From: Tardibacter sp963781025
Lineage (GTDB): Bacteria > Pseudomonadota > Alphaproteobacteria > Sphingomonadales > Sphingomonadaceae
Direction of reading: 5' to 3'
Length of the DNA: 64,000 nt
Assembly (NCBI GenBank): GCA_963781025.1
Contig: CAWADU010000001.1
Coordinates: forward strand, 1 to 64,000
A model generated the notes under the pieces. That model was given only the letters and a program-made list of their open reading frames with translations. It was not told the DNA's origin and did no database searches. Shown here piece by piece: positions 9,940 to 21,100 of the stretch (positions are counted from its first letter, which is position 1; the number at the start of each line of letters is the position of its first letter). The position numbers and the translations under genes are program-made.

Positions 9940-12366
9940 ATGCGGTCCAACTCGCTCGCCGAATACAACCGCAAGCGTGATTTCGCCAAGACCAGGGAGC
10001 CGAAAGGCACGGCGGTTCCTCGTGGCGGCCGCACCTTCATGGTGCAGAAGCACGACGCCACGCGGCTTCATTTCGACCTCCGGCTGGAGCTGGACGGCGT
10101 CCTGAAGAGCTGGGCGGTGACGCGCGGCCCCAGCCTCGATCCCGACGACAAGCGGCTGGCGGTAAGGACGGAAGATCACCCGCTCTCCTACGCGACATTC
10201 GAGGGCACCATTCCTCAAGGCGAATACGGCGGCGGCACCGTGATGCTCTGGGACCGGGGCACATGGGAACCCATAGCGGGCAAAAGCGCGAGCGACCTGA
10301 AAAAAGGGCATCTCCATTTTGTGCTGCACGGCGAACGGATGAAGGGCGAATGGCTGCTGGTTCGCATGGCGAAGAGACCGGGCGAGAAGCGCGAGAACTG
10401 GTTGCTTCGCAAGGTGGAGGATGCCGAGGCGGGCGGATCGGACGAACTGGTCGCGCGCGAACTGACAAGTATCAGCACCGGCCGGACCATGCAGGAAATC
10501 GCCACCGGCAAAGCAGTCAGAAAAGCGAAGGCCCGGGCGGGTCCGGCGACAGCGAAGGCGCGGGTGTTGCCCCGGTTTCGCAGGCCGCAACTGGCAACGC
10601 TGGTCGATCATGTGCCGTCGGGCAATGACTGGCTGCATGAGATCAAGTTCGACGGATACCGCTGCCTGCTTTCCGTCGCGGGCGACAAGGCGCGCATTTT
10701 TACGCGATCGGGCCTCGATTGGTCCGACAGGTTTGCCAGCCTGATCGAAGCGGCTGAAGGGCTCGGCCTTCCGTCCGCGCTGATCGACGGGGAAATCGTC
10801 GTCCTGGACCCGGACGGCAACCCGAGTTTCTCCCTCCTTCAACAGAGCCTTAGCGAGGGCGGCGGCGACTATATCCTGTTCGCCTTCGACCTGCTTGAGC
10901 AGGACGGCGTCGACCTGGCCGGCTTGGGCAATCTGGAGCGCAAGAACCGTCTCGCAGCACTTGTGCCCGAAGATGGACCGATCCGTCTTGCGCAGCATGT
11001 GCTGGGGGCGGGCGAAAGGCTGTTCGACGCGATGTGCCGCGCGAGGCAGGAAGGCATTGTCTCCAAGCGGGCGGATGCAGCCTATGTGGGGCGCAGGTCG
11101 CGCAACTGGCTGAAGGTCAAGTGCACCCGCCGTCAGGAATTCGTCATTGTCGGCTGGACGCGGAGCGATGTCAGGGGAAGACCGTTCAAATCACTGCTGG
11201 TGGCCCAGCACCGGGACGGCAAGCTTGGTTATGCGGGAAAGGTGGGCACCGGGTTCGACGCCGCCACGCACGAGATGCTGGGCGACAAGCTCGCGGGGCT
11301 TCGGCAAGCAAAACCAGCGCTGGAGGTGCCCCGTGCCGAGGCGCGCGGCGCTCAATGGGTGAAGCCGCGGCTCGTGGCCGAAATCGCCTTTGCCGAATTC
11401 ACCGCGGACGGCATCATCCGCCATGCCAGCTTTCTGGCCCTGCGCGAGGACAAGGATGCACGCGAAGTGACCATCGAGAAACCGCAGCCGGTCGATGCGG
11501 AACCGTCGCCGGTGAAGATAAGCAATCCCGACCGGGTGATCTTTCCCGAGGCGAAGGTCACAAAGGGTCAGCTTGCCGCCTATTATGAAAGGGTGGGCCC
11601 TCTCATGCTGGCCTTTGCCGCGCGCAGGCCGATCAGCCTGGTGCGGTGTCCGCAGGGCCGGGCCAAGGACTGCTTCTTTCAAAAGCACGATAGTGGCGCG
11701 CTCGGCGACGAAGTGCGCCAAGTGCCTATCAGGGAGAAGGACGGCAAGACCGATAACTACCTGTATGTGGAAGACCTTCCGGGCGTCCTTGCCTGCATCC
11801 AGATGGGAACGATCGAGTTTCATGGCTGGGGCTCACGTGTTGATGCCGTCGAAAAGCCCGACCGCATGATCTTCGATCTCGATCCCGACGAAGGAATGGA
11901 TTTCGCGCAGGTCCGACGCGCCGCCGGCGATATTCGCCAGCAGCTTTCCAGCATCGGCCTGGTCAGCTTTCCCATGCTGAGCGGCGGCAAGGGCATCCAC
12001 GTGGTCGTGCCGCTGACGCCCGAGGCGGAATGGCCGGCGGTCAAGAGTTTCGCCGAGCGCTTCTCCCGCGCGCTGGCGGAAGCGGAGCCGGAACGCTTCA
12101 CGGCAACCATGTCCAAGGCGAAGCGCCGGGGCCGCATCTTCATCGACTGGCTGCGCAACCAGCGGGGATCGACCGCCGTCCTCCCCTATAGCGCGCGTTC
12201 AAGGGCAGGCGCGCCCGTGGCAGTCCCGATAAGCTGGACCGAGCTGAAGGACGTGGAAGGCGCGAACATCTATGACGTGAAGGACGCCGACAAGCTGGTG
12301 AAACGGGCGGAAAGTCGTTCGCTTGCGGGCTGGGGCGTGGCAGCGCAGACGCTGCCGGACATCTAG
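9940..12366 (+). CDS. ligD: Multifunctional DNA ligase D (phosphoesterase-ligase-polymerase)
   Basis: End-joining enzyme of 808 residues that trims, fills and seals DNA ends with Ku. Domain order is 3'-phosphoesterase (about 30-150, with MVQKHDATRLHFDLRLE), ATP-dependent ligase (about 195-500, with the adenylation motif EIKFDGYR placing the catalytic Lys at 236, and the later DGEIVVLD and KVKC motifs), and archaeo-eukaryotic primase-type polymerase (about 515-805, with FDLDPDEG carrying the metal-binding aspartates and SGGKGIHVVVPL). This is the order known from Pseudomonas-type LigD; mycobacterial LigD has a different one. All catalytic motifs I can check are present. It is translated directly after ku. 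Confidence 0.95.
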   Translation: MRSNSLAEYNRKRDFAKTREPKGTAVPRGGRTFMVQKHDATRLHFDLRLELDGVLKSWAVTRGPSLDPDDKRLAVRTEDHPLSYATFEGTIPQGEYGGGTVMLWDRGTWEPIAGKSASDLKKGHLHFVLHGERMKGEWLLVRMAKRPGEKRENWLLRKVEDAEAGGSDELVARELTSISTGRTMQEIATGKAVRKAKARAGPATAKARVLPRFRRPQLATLVDHVPSGNDWLHEIKFDGYRCLLSVAGDKARIFTRSGLDWSDRFASLIEAAEGLGLPSALIDGEIVVLDPDGNPSFSLLQQSLSEGGGDYILFAFDLLEQDGVDLAGLGNLERKNRLAALVPEDGPIRLAQHVLGAGERLFDAMCRARQEGIVSKRADAAYVGRRSRNWLKVKCTRRQEFVIVGWTRSDVRGRPFKSLLVAQHRDGKLGYAGKVGTGFDAATHEMLGDKLAGLRQAKPALEVPRAEARGAQWVKPRLVAEIAFAEFTADGIIRHASFLALREDKDAREVTIEKPQPVDAEPSPVKISNPDRVIFPEAKVTKGQLAAYYERVGPLMLAFAARRPISLVRCPQGRAKDCFFQKHDSGALGDEVRQVPIREKDGKTDNYLYVEDLPGVLACIQMGTIEFHGWGSRVDAVEKPDRMIFDLDPDEGMDFAQVRRAAGDIRQQLSSIGLVSFPMLSGGKGIHVVVPLTPEAEWPAVKSFAERFSRALAEAEPERFTATMSKAKRRGRIFIDWLRNQRGSTAVLPYSARSRAGAPVAVPISWTELKDVEGANIYDVKDADKLVKRAESRSLAGWGVAAQTLPDI

Positions 12367-12424
12367 GCGCTATTCGCCGCCCCGTTTGCCCGCGTGCCCA
12401 GCCCTGGACAATCCGCCGCCGACA

Positions 12425-12610
12425 TCAGCCATTGACGATGGTGCCGCCGTTGGGATGAAGGATCTGGCCCGACATGTGGCTGGTATCCTCGCACGCCAGG
12501 AACAGGAAAGCGGGTGCCACCTCGTTCGGCTGGCCCGAGCCGGGGTAGCGCGGCTGCCATTCGGGCTCTCCGTTCTGCGCAATGGATTGTGGCTGCAACG
12601 CGACAGCGCC
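12425..12610 (-). pseudogene. Remnant of a short-chain dehydrogenase, C-terminal 60 residues only
   Basis: Read on the minus strand, this stretch encodes the end of a short-chain dehydrogenase/reductase: QPNEVAPAFLFLACEDTS followed by MSGQILHPNGGTIVNG and a stop. These correspond to the last helix and strand of the Rossmann fold. The upstream part, including the cofactor-binding GxxxGxG and the YxxxK catalytic motif, is absent. The rest of the 12367-12803 gap holds nothing else I recognise. The gene has apparently been lost by a large deletion, leaving only its tail next to ligD. Confidence 0.6.
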
Positions 12611-12803
12611 GGTGTCGTTCCGAGCACGCCCGCTACGGGCTAAGCCGTGATGGGGGGGCTGGCCGCATCCCGTGCGTTTTTTGAAATCATCCGGAACCGG
12701 CGGCCGGCAGATCGGTTTAGGGCGCATAGGCGGCTGCCGGGTATCGCGGCATTGCGGGCAGGCGCGCAGTAACCTGCCCCCGCGAAAGAATAGGTCTTCT
12801 CCG

Positions 12804-13085
12804 ATGCCACGAGTCCGGAAATGGTCGCAGAATGTCACCGAACATTCGAACGCGCTTGATCTGGACGAAGGCGTTTTCACGCTGGACGACCCTGCGGAGA
12901 TAGCGAAATCGCTGAAGCGATCGGCTGAAAGCAGCCATCGCCGCAAGGGCTCGCCCTACCAGTCGGCCATGTCGATGCTGACCTTCTATATCAACCGGGC
13001 GGGCGACGGCCTCCCCGAGAAAAGAAGGCGTGTGCTGCAGGAGGCGAAGGATGAACTGCGCAAGGCTTTCGGCAAGCCGGCATGA
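12804..13085 (+). CDS. DUF3175 family protein
   Basis: Protein of 93 residues matching the DUF3175 family in length and pattern: an N-terminal KWSQNVTEHSNALDLDEGVF, then AEIAKSLKRSAESS and a helical, basic C-terminal half. Function is unknown. I start it at the ATG at 12804 because family similarity begins there; the open frame extends upstream to 12672, but that stretch has no similarity to the family. It is near the Ku/LigD pair but separated by the dehydrogenase remnant, so a link with DNA repair is only speculation. Confidence 0.75.
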   Translation: MPRVRKWSQNVTEHSNALDLDEGVFTLDDPAEIAKSLKRSAESSHRRKGSPYQSAMSMLTFYINRAGDGLPEKRRRVLQEAKDELRKAFGKPA

Positions 13086-13162
13086 GATGTTAGCCTGAAG
13101 GACACACAGCCAGCCCGGAAGGGCGATAATTTTTCCGGCACATTTGACGAAGAGGTGGGGCC

Positions 13163-13930
13163 ATGTCCGATAAACACGGAAAATTCATCTGGTACGAACT
13201 GATGACGACCGACACCAAGACAGCGGAAGCTTTCTATCGCGAGGTAGTGGGCTGGGGCGCGCAAAAGGCCGGTATCGGCGATCCGGACTATGTCCTGTTC
13301 ACGCTGGACGGCGCCGGAGTGTGTGGGCTGATGACGCTACCGAAGGAAGCATGCGATGCGGGGGCCAAGCCCGGATGGATCGGCTATGTCGCCGTGGACG
13401 ATGTTGATGCGAGCGTCGCACAGGTAGCGGCGAAGGGCGGCATGATCCATCACGCATCCGACAATATCCCCGATGTCGGCCGCTTTGCCGTTGTCGCGGA
13501 TCCACAAGGCGCGGTCCTTGCCCTGTTCAGGCCGACAGGGCCGGAACTGGGCGGCGAGGTAAAACCGGGCACGCCGGGACGGACCGGCTGGCATGAACTC
13601 TATGCCAAGGACGGGGCGTCGGCTCTGGCCTATTACCAGGAGCTGTTCGGCTGGAAAAAGGGCGATGCGGTCGACATGGGCCCGATGGGCACCTATCAGC
13701 TTTTCACCAACGGAGGCGAGGCGATCGGCGGCATGATGAACAAGCCGGACAGCATGCCCCGCCCGGTCTGGCTCTATTATTTCAATGTCGACGGGATCGA
13801 TGCCGCCGTCGACCGGGTGAAGGGTAATGGAGGGCAGGTCATCAATGGGCCGCTACAGGTTCCCGGCGGAAACTGGATCGTCCAGTGCCTTGACCCGCAG
13901 GGCGCCATGTTTGCGCTGGTCAGCCAGTAA
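13163..13930 (+). CDS. Two-domain VOC (glyoxalase-like) protein
   Basis: Protein of 255 residues made of two vicinal-oxygen-chelate modules, about 1-125 and 132-255, each starting with a similar phrase (FIWYELMTTD and TGWHELYAKD) followed by a helix with AEAFYREVVGW or ALAYYQELFGW. Proteins of this arrangement are often annotated as glyoxalase or bleomycin-resistance-like, but the substrate is not predictable. A GAGGTGGGG purine tract lies just before the ATG. It is a single gene. Confidence 0.85.
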   Translation: MSDKHGKFIWYELMTTDTKTAEAFYREVVGWGAQKAGIGDPDYVLFTLDGAGVCGLMTLPKEACDAGAKPGWIGYVAVDDVDASVAQVAAKGGMIHHASDNIPDVGRFAVVADPQGAVLALFRPTGPELGGEVKPGTPGRTGWHELYAKDGASALAYYQELFGWKKGDAVDMGPMGTYQLFTNGGEAIGGMMNKPDSMPRPVWLYYFNVDGIDAAVDRVKGNGGQVINGPLQVPGGNWIVQCLDPQGAMFALVSQ

Positions 13931-14073
13931 TAATCGCCACGCCGCGAAGGCCGTCGTCGTCGTTTTTCCGACAACGACGGTAGGTGCGGTGGCATTTCCC
14001 GCTATAGACGGGCGCAACGCACCCGCGGCTGGTATGTACAAACTGGCCCCGTCTGAACTCCGCCAGCCCCGGC

Positions 14074-14352
14074 CTAGGGCGGCCCGTCATCCTTGACCAG
14101 CGTCAGGTGTGGACTAGTCGTCTTCGATGGTTCGTCGCCCGCCTCCAATAGCCATGACCTCATCGTGTCCGCGCTGGCTTCCGCGACTGCCGCTGCTGGA
14201 GTGCCGCCAAGGGAATGAGCCTCCCTGTTGAGGCGGGCGATGATGTTTTCCAAATCATTGCGCATCAGGCCGCCGTGGCGCACCATGACATCGACGAGAG
14301 CATGTAACAATTGGAGAGCTATGGCTCCCCCTGCGACCTTATCCTTTTTCAT
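14074..14352 (-). CDS. Hypothetical protein, 92 residues
   Basis: Short helical protein of unknown function, reading MKKDKVAGGAIALQLLHAL at the start and ending in LTLVKDDGPP. The ATG at 14352 has a GGGGG run seven bases upstream; the frame stays open further upstream, but that part overlaps the divergent UPF0262 gene and has no coding character. No signal peptide or clear membrane helix. The 177-base space to the UPF0262 gene must hold both promoters. Confidence 0.5.
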   Translation of the reverse strand: MKKDKVAGGAIALQLLHALVDVMVRHGGLMRNDLENIIARLNREAHSLGGTPAAAVAEASADTMRSWLLEAGDEPSKTTSPHLTLVKDDGPP

Positions 14353-14529
14353 TGATACCCCCAGGTCCCGGGTCCCCATGGTTAACATATTCAGATCGTC
14401 GAAAAAATAAAACACTTTGTCCTGTTTAACGCCACGGGCGGCCCGCAACGGCTGACCCTTGCTTTGCCTGTCGGAGGCGATTTTCGCTTCTTTTTTGCCA
14501 AGCGCCCCGGAGACGGATAGACGCGGCAC

Positions 14530-15012
14530 ATGGCTGATCCGCGCATCATTGATGTCCAACTGGATGATCGCACAATCATCTGGCGGAACGCGGACGTAGA
14601 GCAGGAACGCCGGATCGCGATCTTCGATTTGCTGGAAGGCAATTATTTTTGCCCATTGGCCGGGTTGGAGCGCGATTGCGACGGGCCGTTCAGGCTGCTG
14701 TTGCGGGTCGAGGATGGGCGGCTCGTCATGGACATCGGCGATGCCGACGGGCAGGCATTGGGTGCGATCGGCGTGACCCTCGCACCCTTCCGGCGGACAA
14801 TCCGCGAATATTTCGCTATCTGCGACAGCTATTACAAGGCGATCCGGAACGCGACGCCGATGCAGATCGAAACGATCGACATGGCGCGGCGCGGCATTCA
14901 CAACGATGCGGCGGAACAGCTAAAGGAGCGGCTGGCGGCGAAGGTCGAAGTTGACTTCGATACCGCACGCAGGCTGTTCACGCTGATCTGCGTGCTGCAC
15001 ATCAGAGGATAG
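14530..15012 (+). CDS. UPF0262 family protein
   Basis: Protein of 160 residues of the UPF0262 family, which is confined to alphaproteobacteria and has no assigned function. Recognisable segments are IAIFDLLEGNYF, the GPFRLLLRVEDGRLVMDI strand region and FRRTIREYFAICDSYY. Length is normal for the family. It heads a run of plus-strand genes with short spacing (dcd, rarD-like, murA, DUF2948); the ten-base gap to dcd suggests co-transcription. Confidence 0.85.
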   Translation: MADPRIIDVQLDDRTIIWRNADVEQERRIAIFDLLEGNYFCPLAGLERDCDGPFRLLLRVEDGRLVMDIGDADGQALGAIGVTLAPFRRTIREYFAICDSYYKAIRNATPMQIETIDMARRGIHNDAAEQLKERLAAKVEVDFDTARRLFTLICVLHIRG

Positions 15013-15022
15013 GGTTACGTCG

Positions 15023-15577
15023 ATGACGGTGATGTCGGACAAATGGATTCGGGCTCAGGCGCTCGAGAATGGAATGATCGAGCCGTTCGTCGACCGCCAG
15101 ACCCGCAATGGCTGCATCAGCTATGGTCTCAGTTCCTATGGCTATGACGCGCGGGTGTCCGACGATTTCAAGATCTTCACCAATGTCGACAATGCTATCG
15201 TCGATCCCAAGGATTTCGCGCACAACAGCTTCGTCGATCGCAAGGGGCCGGTGTGCATCATCCCGCCCAATTCGTTCATGCTGGCGCGCACTGTTGAATA
15301 TTTCCGGGTGCCGCGCGACGTTCTGGTCATCTGCCTTGGCAAGTCCACCTATGCCCGGTGCGGCATCATCGTGAACGTCACGCCGCTGGAGCCGGGGTGG
15401 GAGGGCCATGTGACGCTGGAGTTTTCCAATACAACGCCGCTGCCCGCCAAGGTTTATGCCAATGAGGGCGCCTGCCAGTTCCTGTTCCTCAAGGGCAACG
15501 AGCCCTGCGAGGTGAGCTATGCCGACCGCGCGGGAAAATACATGGGGCAACAGGGCGTCACCTTGCCGAAACTGTGA
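15023..15577 (+). CDS. dcd: dCTP deaminase
   Basis: Cytosolic enzyme of 184 residues that converts dCTP to dUTP, the main route to thymidylate in many Gram-negative bacteria. The trimeric dUTPase-like fold is shown by GLSSYGYDARV near the N-terminus, GKSTYARCGI (the conserved Ser and Arg that contact substrate) and WEGHVTLEFSN (the catalytic Glu). The start at 15023 fits the purine-rich GAGGATAGGG upstream; an in-frame ATG nine bases later is too far from it. Its stop overlaps the start of the next gene. Confidence 0.95.
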   Translation: MTVMSDKWIRAQALENGMIEPFVDRQTRNGCISYGLSSYGYDARVSDDFKIFTNVDNAIVDPKDFAHNSFVDRKGPVCIIPPNSFMLARTVEYFRVPRDVLVICLGKSTYARCGIIVNVTPLEPGWEGHVTLEFSNTTPLPAKVYANEGACQFLFLKGNEPCEVSYADRAGKYMGQQGVTLPKL

Positions 15578-16479
15578 TGGTGGCGCGCGATCACAGGCGT
15601 GACGGTCTGGTCGCCGGTGCAGCGGCCTATCTGCTGTGGGGACTGCTTCCCATCTATCTGAAGGCCGTGAAACATGTGCCTTCGGAGGACGTGCTTGCCT
15701 ATCGAATCCTCTGGTCGCTCGTTCTGTGTGGGCTCATTGCGTCGCTGTTCAGGGGATTGCCGGGGACATGGGCGGTCTTGCGCGATCGACGCCGGCTGGG
15801 GCTGCTTGCCGTCAGCGCACTGGCGATCGCAATCAACTGGCTGATCTATATCTGGGCGATCGCGCACGACCATGTGATCGAGGCAAGCCTGGGCTATTTC
15901 ATCAACCCGCTGATCAGCGTTCTCTTCGGTGTCGTGCTGTTGGACGAAAGGCTGGATCGCGCGGGCTGGCTGGCTGTCGCCCTAGCGGCGGCGGGCGTTG
16001 CCGTTCTGACGATAGGACAGGGCGCCTTGCCGTGGATATCACTGGGCCTCGCATTCTCATTTGCGACTTATGGATTGATCCGCAAGCATGTGCCGGTCGA
16101 GCCGGTGGTGGGGCTTTTGATTGAAACGCTGATTCTGGCCCCGGTTGCGATGCTGTGGATCGCCATCCACGGCCATGCCAGTTTCGGGAGGGATCTGACG
16201 ACCGGTTTGCTGCTGGTCGCAGCGGGTCCGGTCACGGCCGTGCCGTTGATGCTCTTTGCCTTTGCCGCGCAGCGGTTGCCGCTCACCACCATCGGGCTGA
16301 TGCAATATGGCGCCCCGACGCTCGCGTTCCTGCTCGGCGTATTCGTGTATCATGAACCGCTCGGCTGGCCGCAGCTTGTTGCATTCGGCTGCATATGGGC
16401 CGGTCTTGCCATTTTTGCGGCGGGCGGCATTCATCAGGCACGTCGGAGAGCGCTGGCGCAAGCCGCCGCGCTTCGCTAA
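15577..16479 (+). CDS. rarD: RarD-type EamA/DMT family permease
   Basis: Inner-membrane protein of 300 residues with about ten transmembrane helices, belonging to the RarD branch of the drug/metabolite transporter superfamily. Typical segments are AAYLLWGLLPIYLKAVKHVP at the first helix, NWLIYIWAI, EASLGYFINPLISVLFG and LMQYGAPTLAFLLGV. Substrate of RarD proteins is not established. The ATG at 15577 overlaps the TGA of dcd; a GTG three bases earlier is the alternative. Confidence 0.88.
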   Translation: MVARDHRRDGLVAGAAAYLLWGLLPIYLKAVKHVPSEDVLAYRILWSLVLCGLIASLFRGLPGTWAVLRDRRRLGLLAVSALAIAINWLIYIWAIAHDHVIEASLGYFINPLISVLFGVVLLDERLDRAGWLAVALAAAGVAVLTIGQGALPWISLGLAFSFATYGLIRKHVPVEPVVGLLIETLILAPVAMLWIAIHGHASFGRDLTTGLLLVAAGPVTAVPLMLFAFAAQRLPLTTIGLMQYGAPTLAFLLGVFVYHEPLGWPQLVAFGCIWAGLAIFAAGGIHQARRRALAQAAALR

Positions 16480-16491
16480 ACCACGGGTCAC

Positions 16492-17774
<1,283 letters not shown>

Positions 17775-17778
<4 letters not shown>

Positions 17779-18167
17779 CGCGGCTCTGGGCTCAGGATGC
17801 TGATGACGCAGCGGTGATTTCCGCGCTGATGCAGGACGCGTGTGTCCGGCCCGAGGAAGTGCATTTCGACAGGGCGACGAGGCGCATCGTCGTCATGGCA
17901 AGCCGGTTCTGCTGGGAGGAAAAGGAACCCCAGCGGGTGCGCGCCGCACTCCGCATCGAAAGCGTGACCGCCGCGCGTCGGCGCAACTGGCCCGAAAAGC
18001 CGGAAATCCCGCTGGAGTTGCTGGCGCTAGGCGTCGATGATCAGGCCGTTGCGCTTCATTTCGCCGGAGGAGCGGAAATCGCAATCGATGTCGAATGTAT
18101 CGACCTGATCCTTGAGGATCTCGGCATTCCGCACCCGGCGCTCACCCGGCCGCAGCACCGCGAATAA
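17775..18167 (+). CDS. DUF2948 family protein
   Basis: Protein of 130 residues in the DUF2948 family, which in alphaproteobacteria commonly follows murA. It opens with RLWAQDADDAAVISALMQDA and has the conserved RFCWE motif near residue 43, and ends with the DVECIDLILEDLG segment. Function is unknown. It overlaps the murA stop by four bases and ends one base before the convergent gdhZ stop, leaving no room for a separate terminator. Confidence 0.85.
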
Positions 18168-18168
18168 T

Positions 18169-21100
18169 CTAGCGTCCCAGCAGCACCCGTGCCTGGCTGG
18201 AAATCTGGGCCAGCATGGTCGGCGTGACGTTCGCCTGCATACGAGCGCGGCCCACGAGCGAGCGAAACTGCTCGACACGATTGGCGTGTTCGCCAAGCCA
18301 GGCGCCGACGGCCGCTTGAGGCTTCGTTCCCTTAACGACGATACGACGAAGCAGATCGATACGGAGCTGTTCAAAGTCGCGGATCAGGCCGGCCACAAGC
18401 AGCCGTTCCCAGGGGTCCGCCGGATCCAGCGCCAGGGCGGTGCCCTTGGCCCAATCCAGCCCCAATGCCTCGCCCAGCAGCGCATAAGCATGCGCCATCG
18501 CCACTTCGCTGCCGCCTGCGCCCAGCGAAGCGCAGAGGTCGGCGATGCCCAGGGCCCCGTCCAACGCGTTCAGTTCGACGATCTGGTCCGCCAGCGCTTC
18601 CGGCGCGGACAGCTTGAGCAGATGCGTGCGCAAGGCATCGGCCTGGGCGCGGCTGTTGTCACGCAGCAGCTCGTGGATTTGCTGCCTCATGTTTTCGAGG
18701 CCGGTTTTCAATCGCTTGCACGAGGCGCTGGGTTTCGCGCCGGACGGCAGAATGCGTATGAGGTCGGCGACGTGGAGCCGCACCGCAGCCGCCACGGCGT
18801 CGTGCAGCGACAGTTCGGCCGCCGCCTCGACCGGCGCGTTCTCAATCGCCTTCCACAATCCGGGGAGGTCGAACAGCGCCTCGGCCGTCGCATAGGCGCT
18901 GGCGACATGGGCCAGCGCACAACCTTCTTCCTCGGCAAGTGCAAACGGCAGGATGATGCCGCTGCGATTGATCATCCGGTTGGCCAGTTTGGTTGCGATG
19001 ATTTCACGCTTCAGCCGATGCGCGTGGATCGCCTTGTCGAAACGATCGACCATCAATCCGGGAAAAGCCGCCAGCAGGGTGGGCTCAAGCGCGGTGTCGT
19101 CGCTGAAATTGCTTCCCTCGATCGCGTCCTGCAACGCCAGCTTCGCATAGGCGAGCAGCACGGCCAGTTCCGGACGTTCAAGGCCCCGCCCGTCGCGGAT
19201 GCGGGCGCCGAGCTGTTCGTCGTCGGGCAGGCCTTCGACCGCGCGGTCCAGCCTGCCGGATGCTTCCAGTGTCTGGATCACCCGCTGATAGGATGGCAAG
19301 GCCCAGTTGCCGCCGCGTTCGGCCAGCGAGAGCGCAAGCGTCTGCAGGCGGTTGTCGCGAAGCACCAGCGCCGCGACGTCCTCCGTCATTTCGCGCAACA
19401 GCGCATTGCGATCATCGAAGGCGAGGCGCTTCGCCGCCATTTCGGCATTGAGAGCGATCTTGATGTTGACCTCGTTGTCGGAACAGTCGACGCCCGCCGA
19501 ATTGTCGATGAAGTCGGTATTGATGCGTCCGCCGCGCGCCGCATATTCGATGCGCCCCGCCTGGGTCACGCCCAGATTGGCGCCTTCGCCGACCACACGC
19601 GCGCGAATGTCGCGGCCATTGATCCTGTGCGCGTCATTGGCCCGGTCGCCCACTTCGGCGTTGGTTTCGCCCGCTCCTTTGACGTAGGTGCCGATGCCGC
19701 CGAACCAGAGCAGGTCGACTCTGGCCTTCAGGATCGCTTCGATCAGGGCCGACGGGCCAAGGCTGTCGGCGTCCAGGCCCAGAAGCGCCTTGACCTCTGG
19801 CGACAGGGGAATGTCCTTTTGCGTACGCGGGAAAACGCCGCCGCCCTTCGAGATCAGCTTAGCCTCATAGTCCGCCCAGGAGGAACGGGGCAGCTCGAAC
19901 AGGCGCTTGCGTTCCGCCCAGCTTGAAGCCGGATCGGGGTCCGGATCGAGGAAAATATGGCGATAGTCGAATGCGGCAACCAGCCGAAGCACCTTCGACA
20001 ACAGCATGCCGTTGCCGAACACGTCGCCGGACATGTCGCCTATTCCCGCGACCGTCACCGGGTCTTTTTGAACATCGATGCCAATTTCCGCGAAATGACG
20101 CTGGACCGAAATCCATGCGCCCTTGGCGGTGATGCCCATCGCTTTATGGTCGTATCCGTAGGAGCCGCCGCTGGCGAAGGCGTCACCCAGCCAGAATCCC
20201 TGATCCAGCGCGATCGCATTGGCGACGTCCGAAAAGCTGGCCGTGCCCTTGTCGGCGGCAACGACGAAATAAGGATCGTCGCCATCGCCGATCACGACGT
20301 GGCCAGGGTGGACGACCTTGCCCTCCACGATGTTGTCGGTCAGCGACAACAGCGCGCGCATGAAGATGCGATAGGCTTCGGTGCCTTCCGTCATCCAGGC
20401 GTCGCGGTCAGTGGGCGGCGGCAATTGTTTGGCATAGAACCCGCCCTTGGCGCCCGTCGGCACGATGACGGCGTTCTTCACCACCTGCGCCTTCATCAGG
20501 CCGAGAATTTCGGTCCTGAAGTCGTCGCGCCGGTCGGACCAGCGGATGCCGCCGCGTGCGATCGGGCCGCCGCGAAGGTGAATGCCCTCCACGCGCGGCG
20601 AATAGACGAACATTTCACGCCAGGGCACCGGCGCGGGAAGCCCCGGTATCGCCTTGCTGTCCAGCTTCATCGCAAGTGCTTCGGGTCCGCCCGGGACATA
20701 GGCGTTGGTCCTGAGCGTCGCCCGGATAATGGCCAGGAAACGACGCAATATGCCGTCGTCGTCGATCGCCGTGACGTTAGTCAGTTCGGACTTCACGAGC
20801 CGTTCGGTGTTCGCGATCGCGGATTTGCGATCCTTTGCCAGACGATCGGGATCGTGCATCGCCTCGAACAGGCCGACCAGCGCGCGCGCAAGCGCCGGGT
20901 GCCGGCCAAGCGCATCCGCCACCGTCTGCATGCCATAGGCGCTTCCCGTCTGCCGCAGATAGCGGAACCATGCGCGAAAGAGCTGGATGGCGAAGGCATC
21001 GAGCCCGGCCCCGGCGATCAGCGCATTAAAGGGATCATTCTCTGCCTGGCCCGCCAACACCGCACGAATCGCGGGTTCCATTACCGGCGCCAGGCTGTCC

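Noticed and set aside
9940..12366. Possible frame break in ligD
   Set aside because: All three domains are in one continuous frame with intact motifs.
18112..19926. A 604-codon open frame antisense to gdhZ, and a 608-codon one at 19957-21783
   Set aside because: They lie opposite a clearly recognised enzyme, have Arg/Gln/His-rich composition typical of antisense frames in high-GC genes, and match no family.
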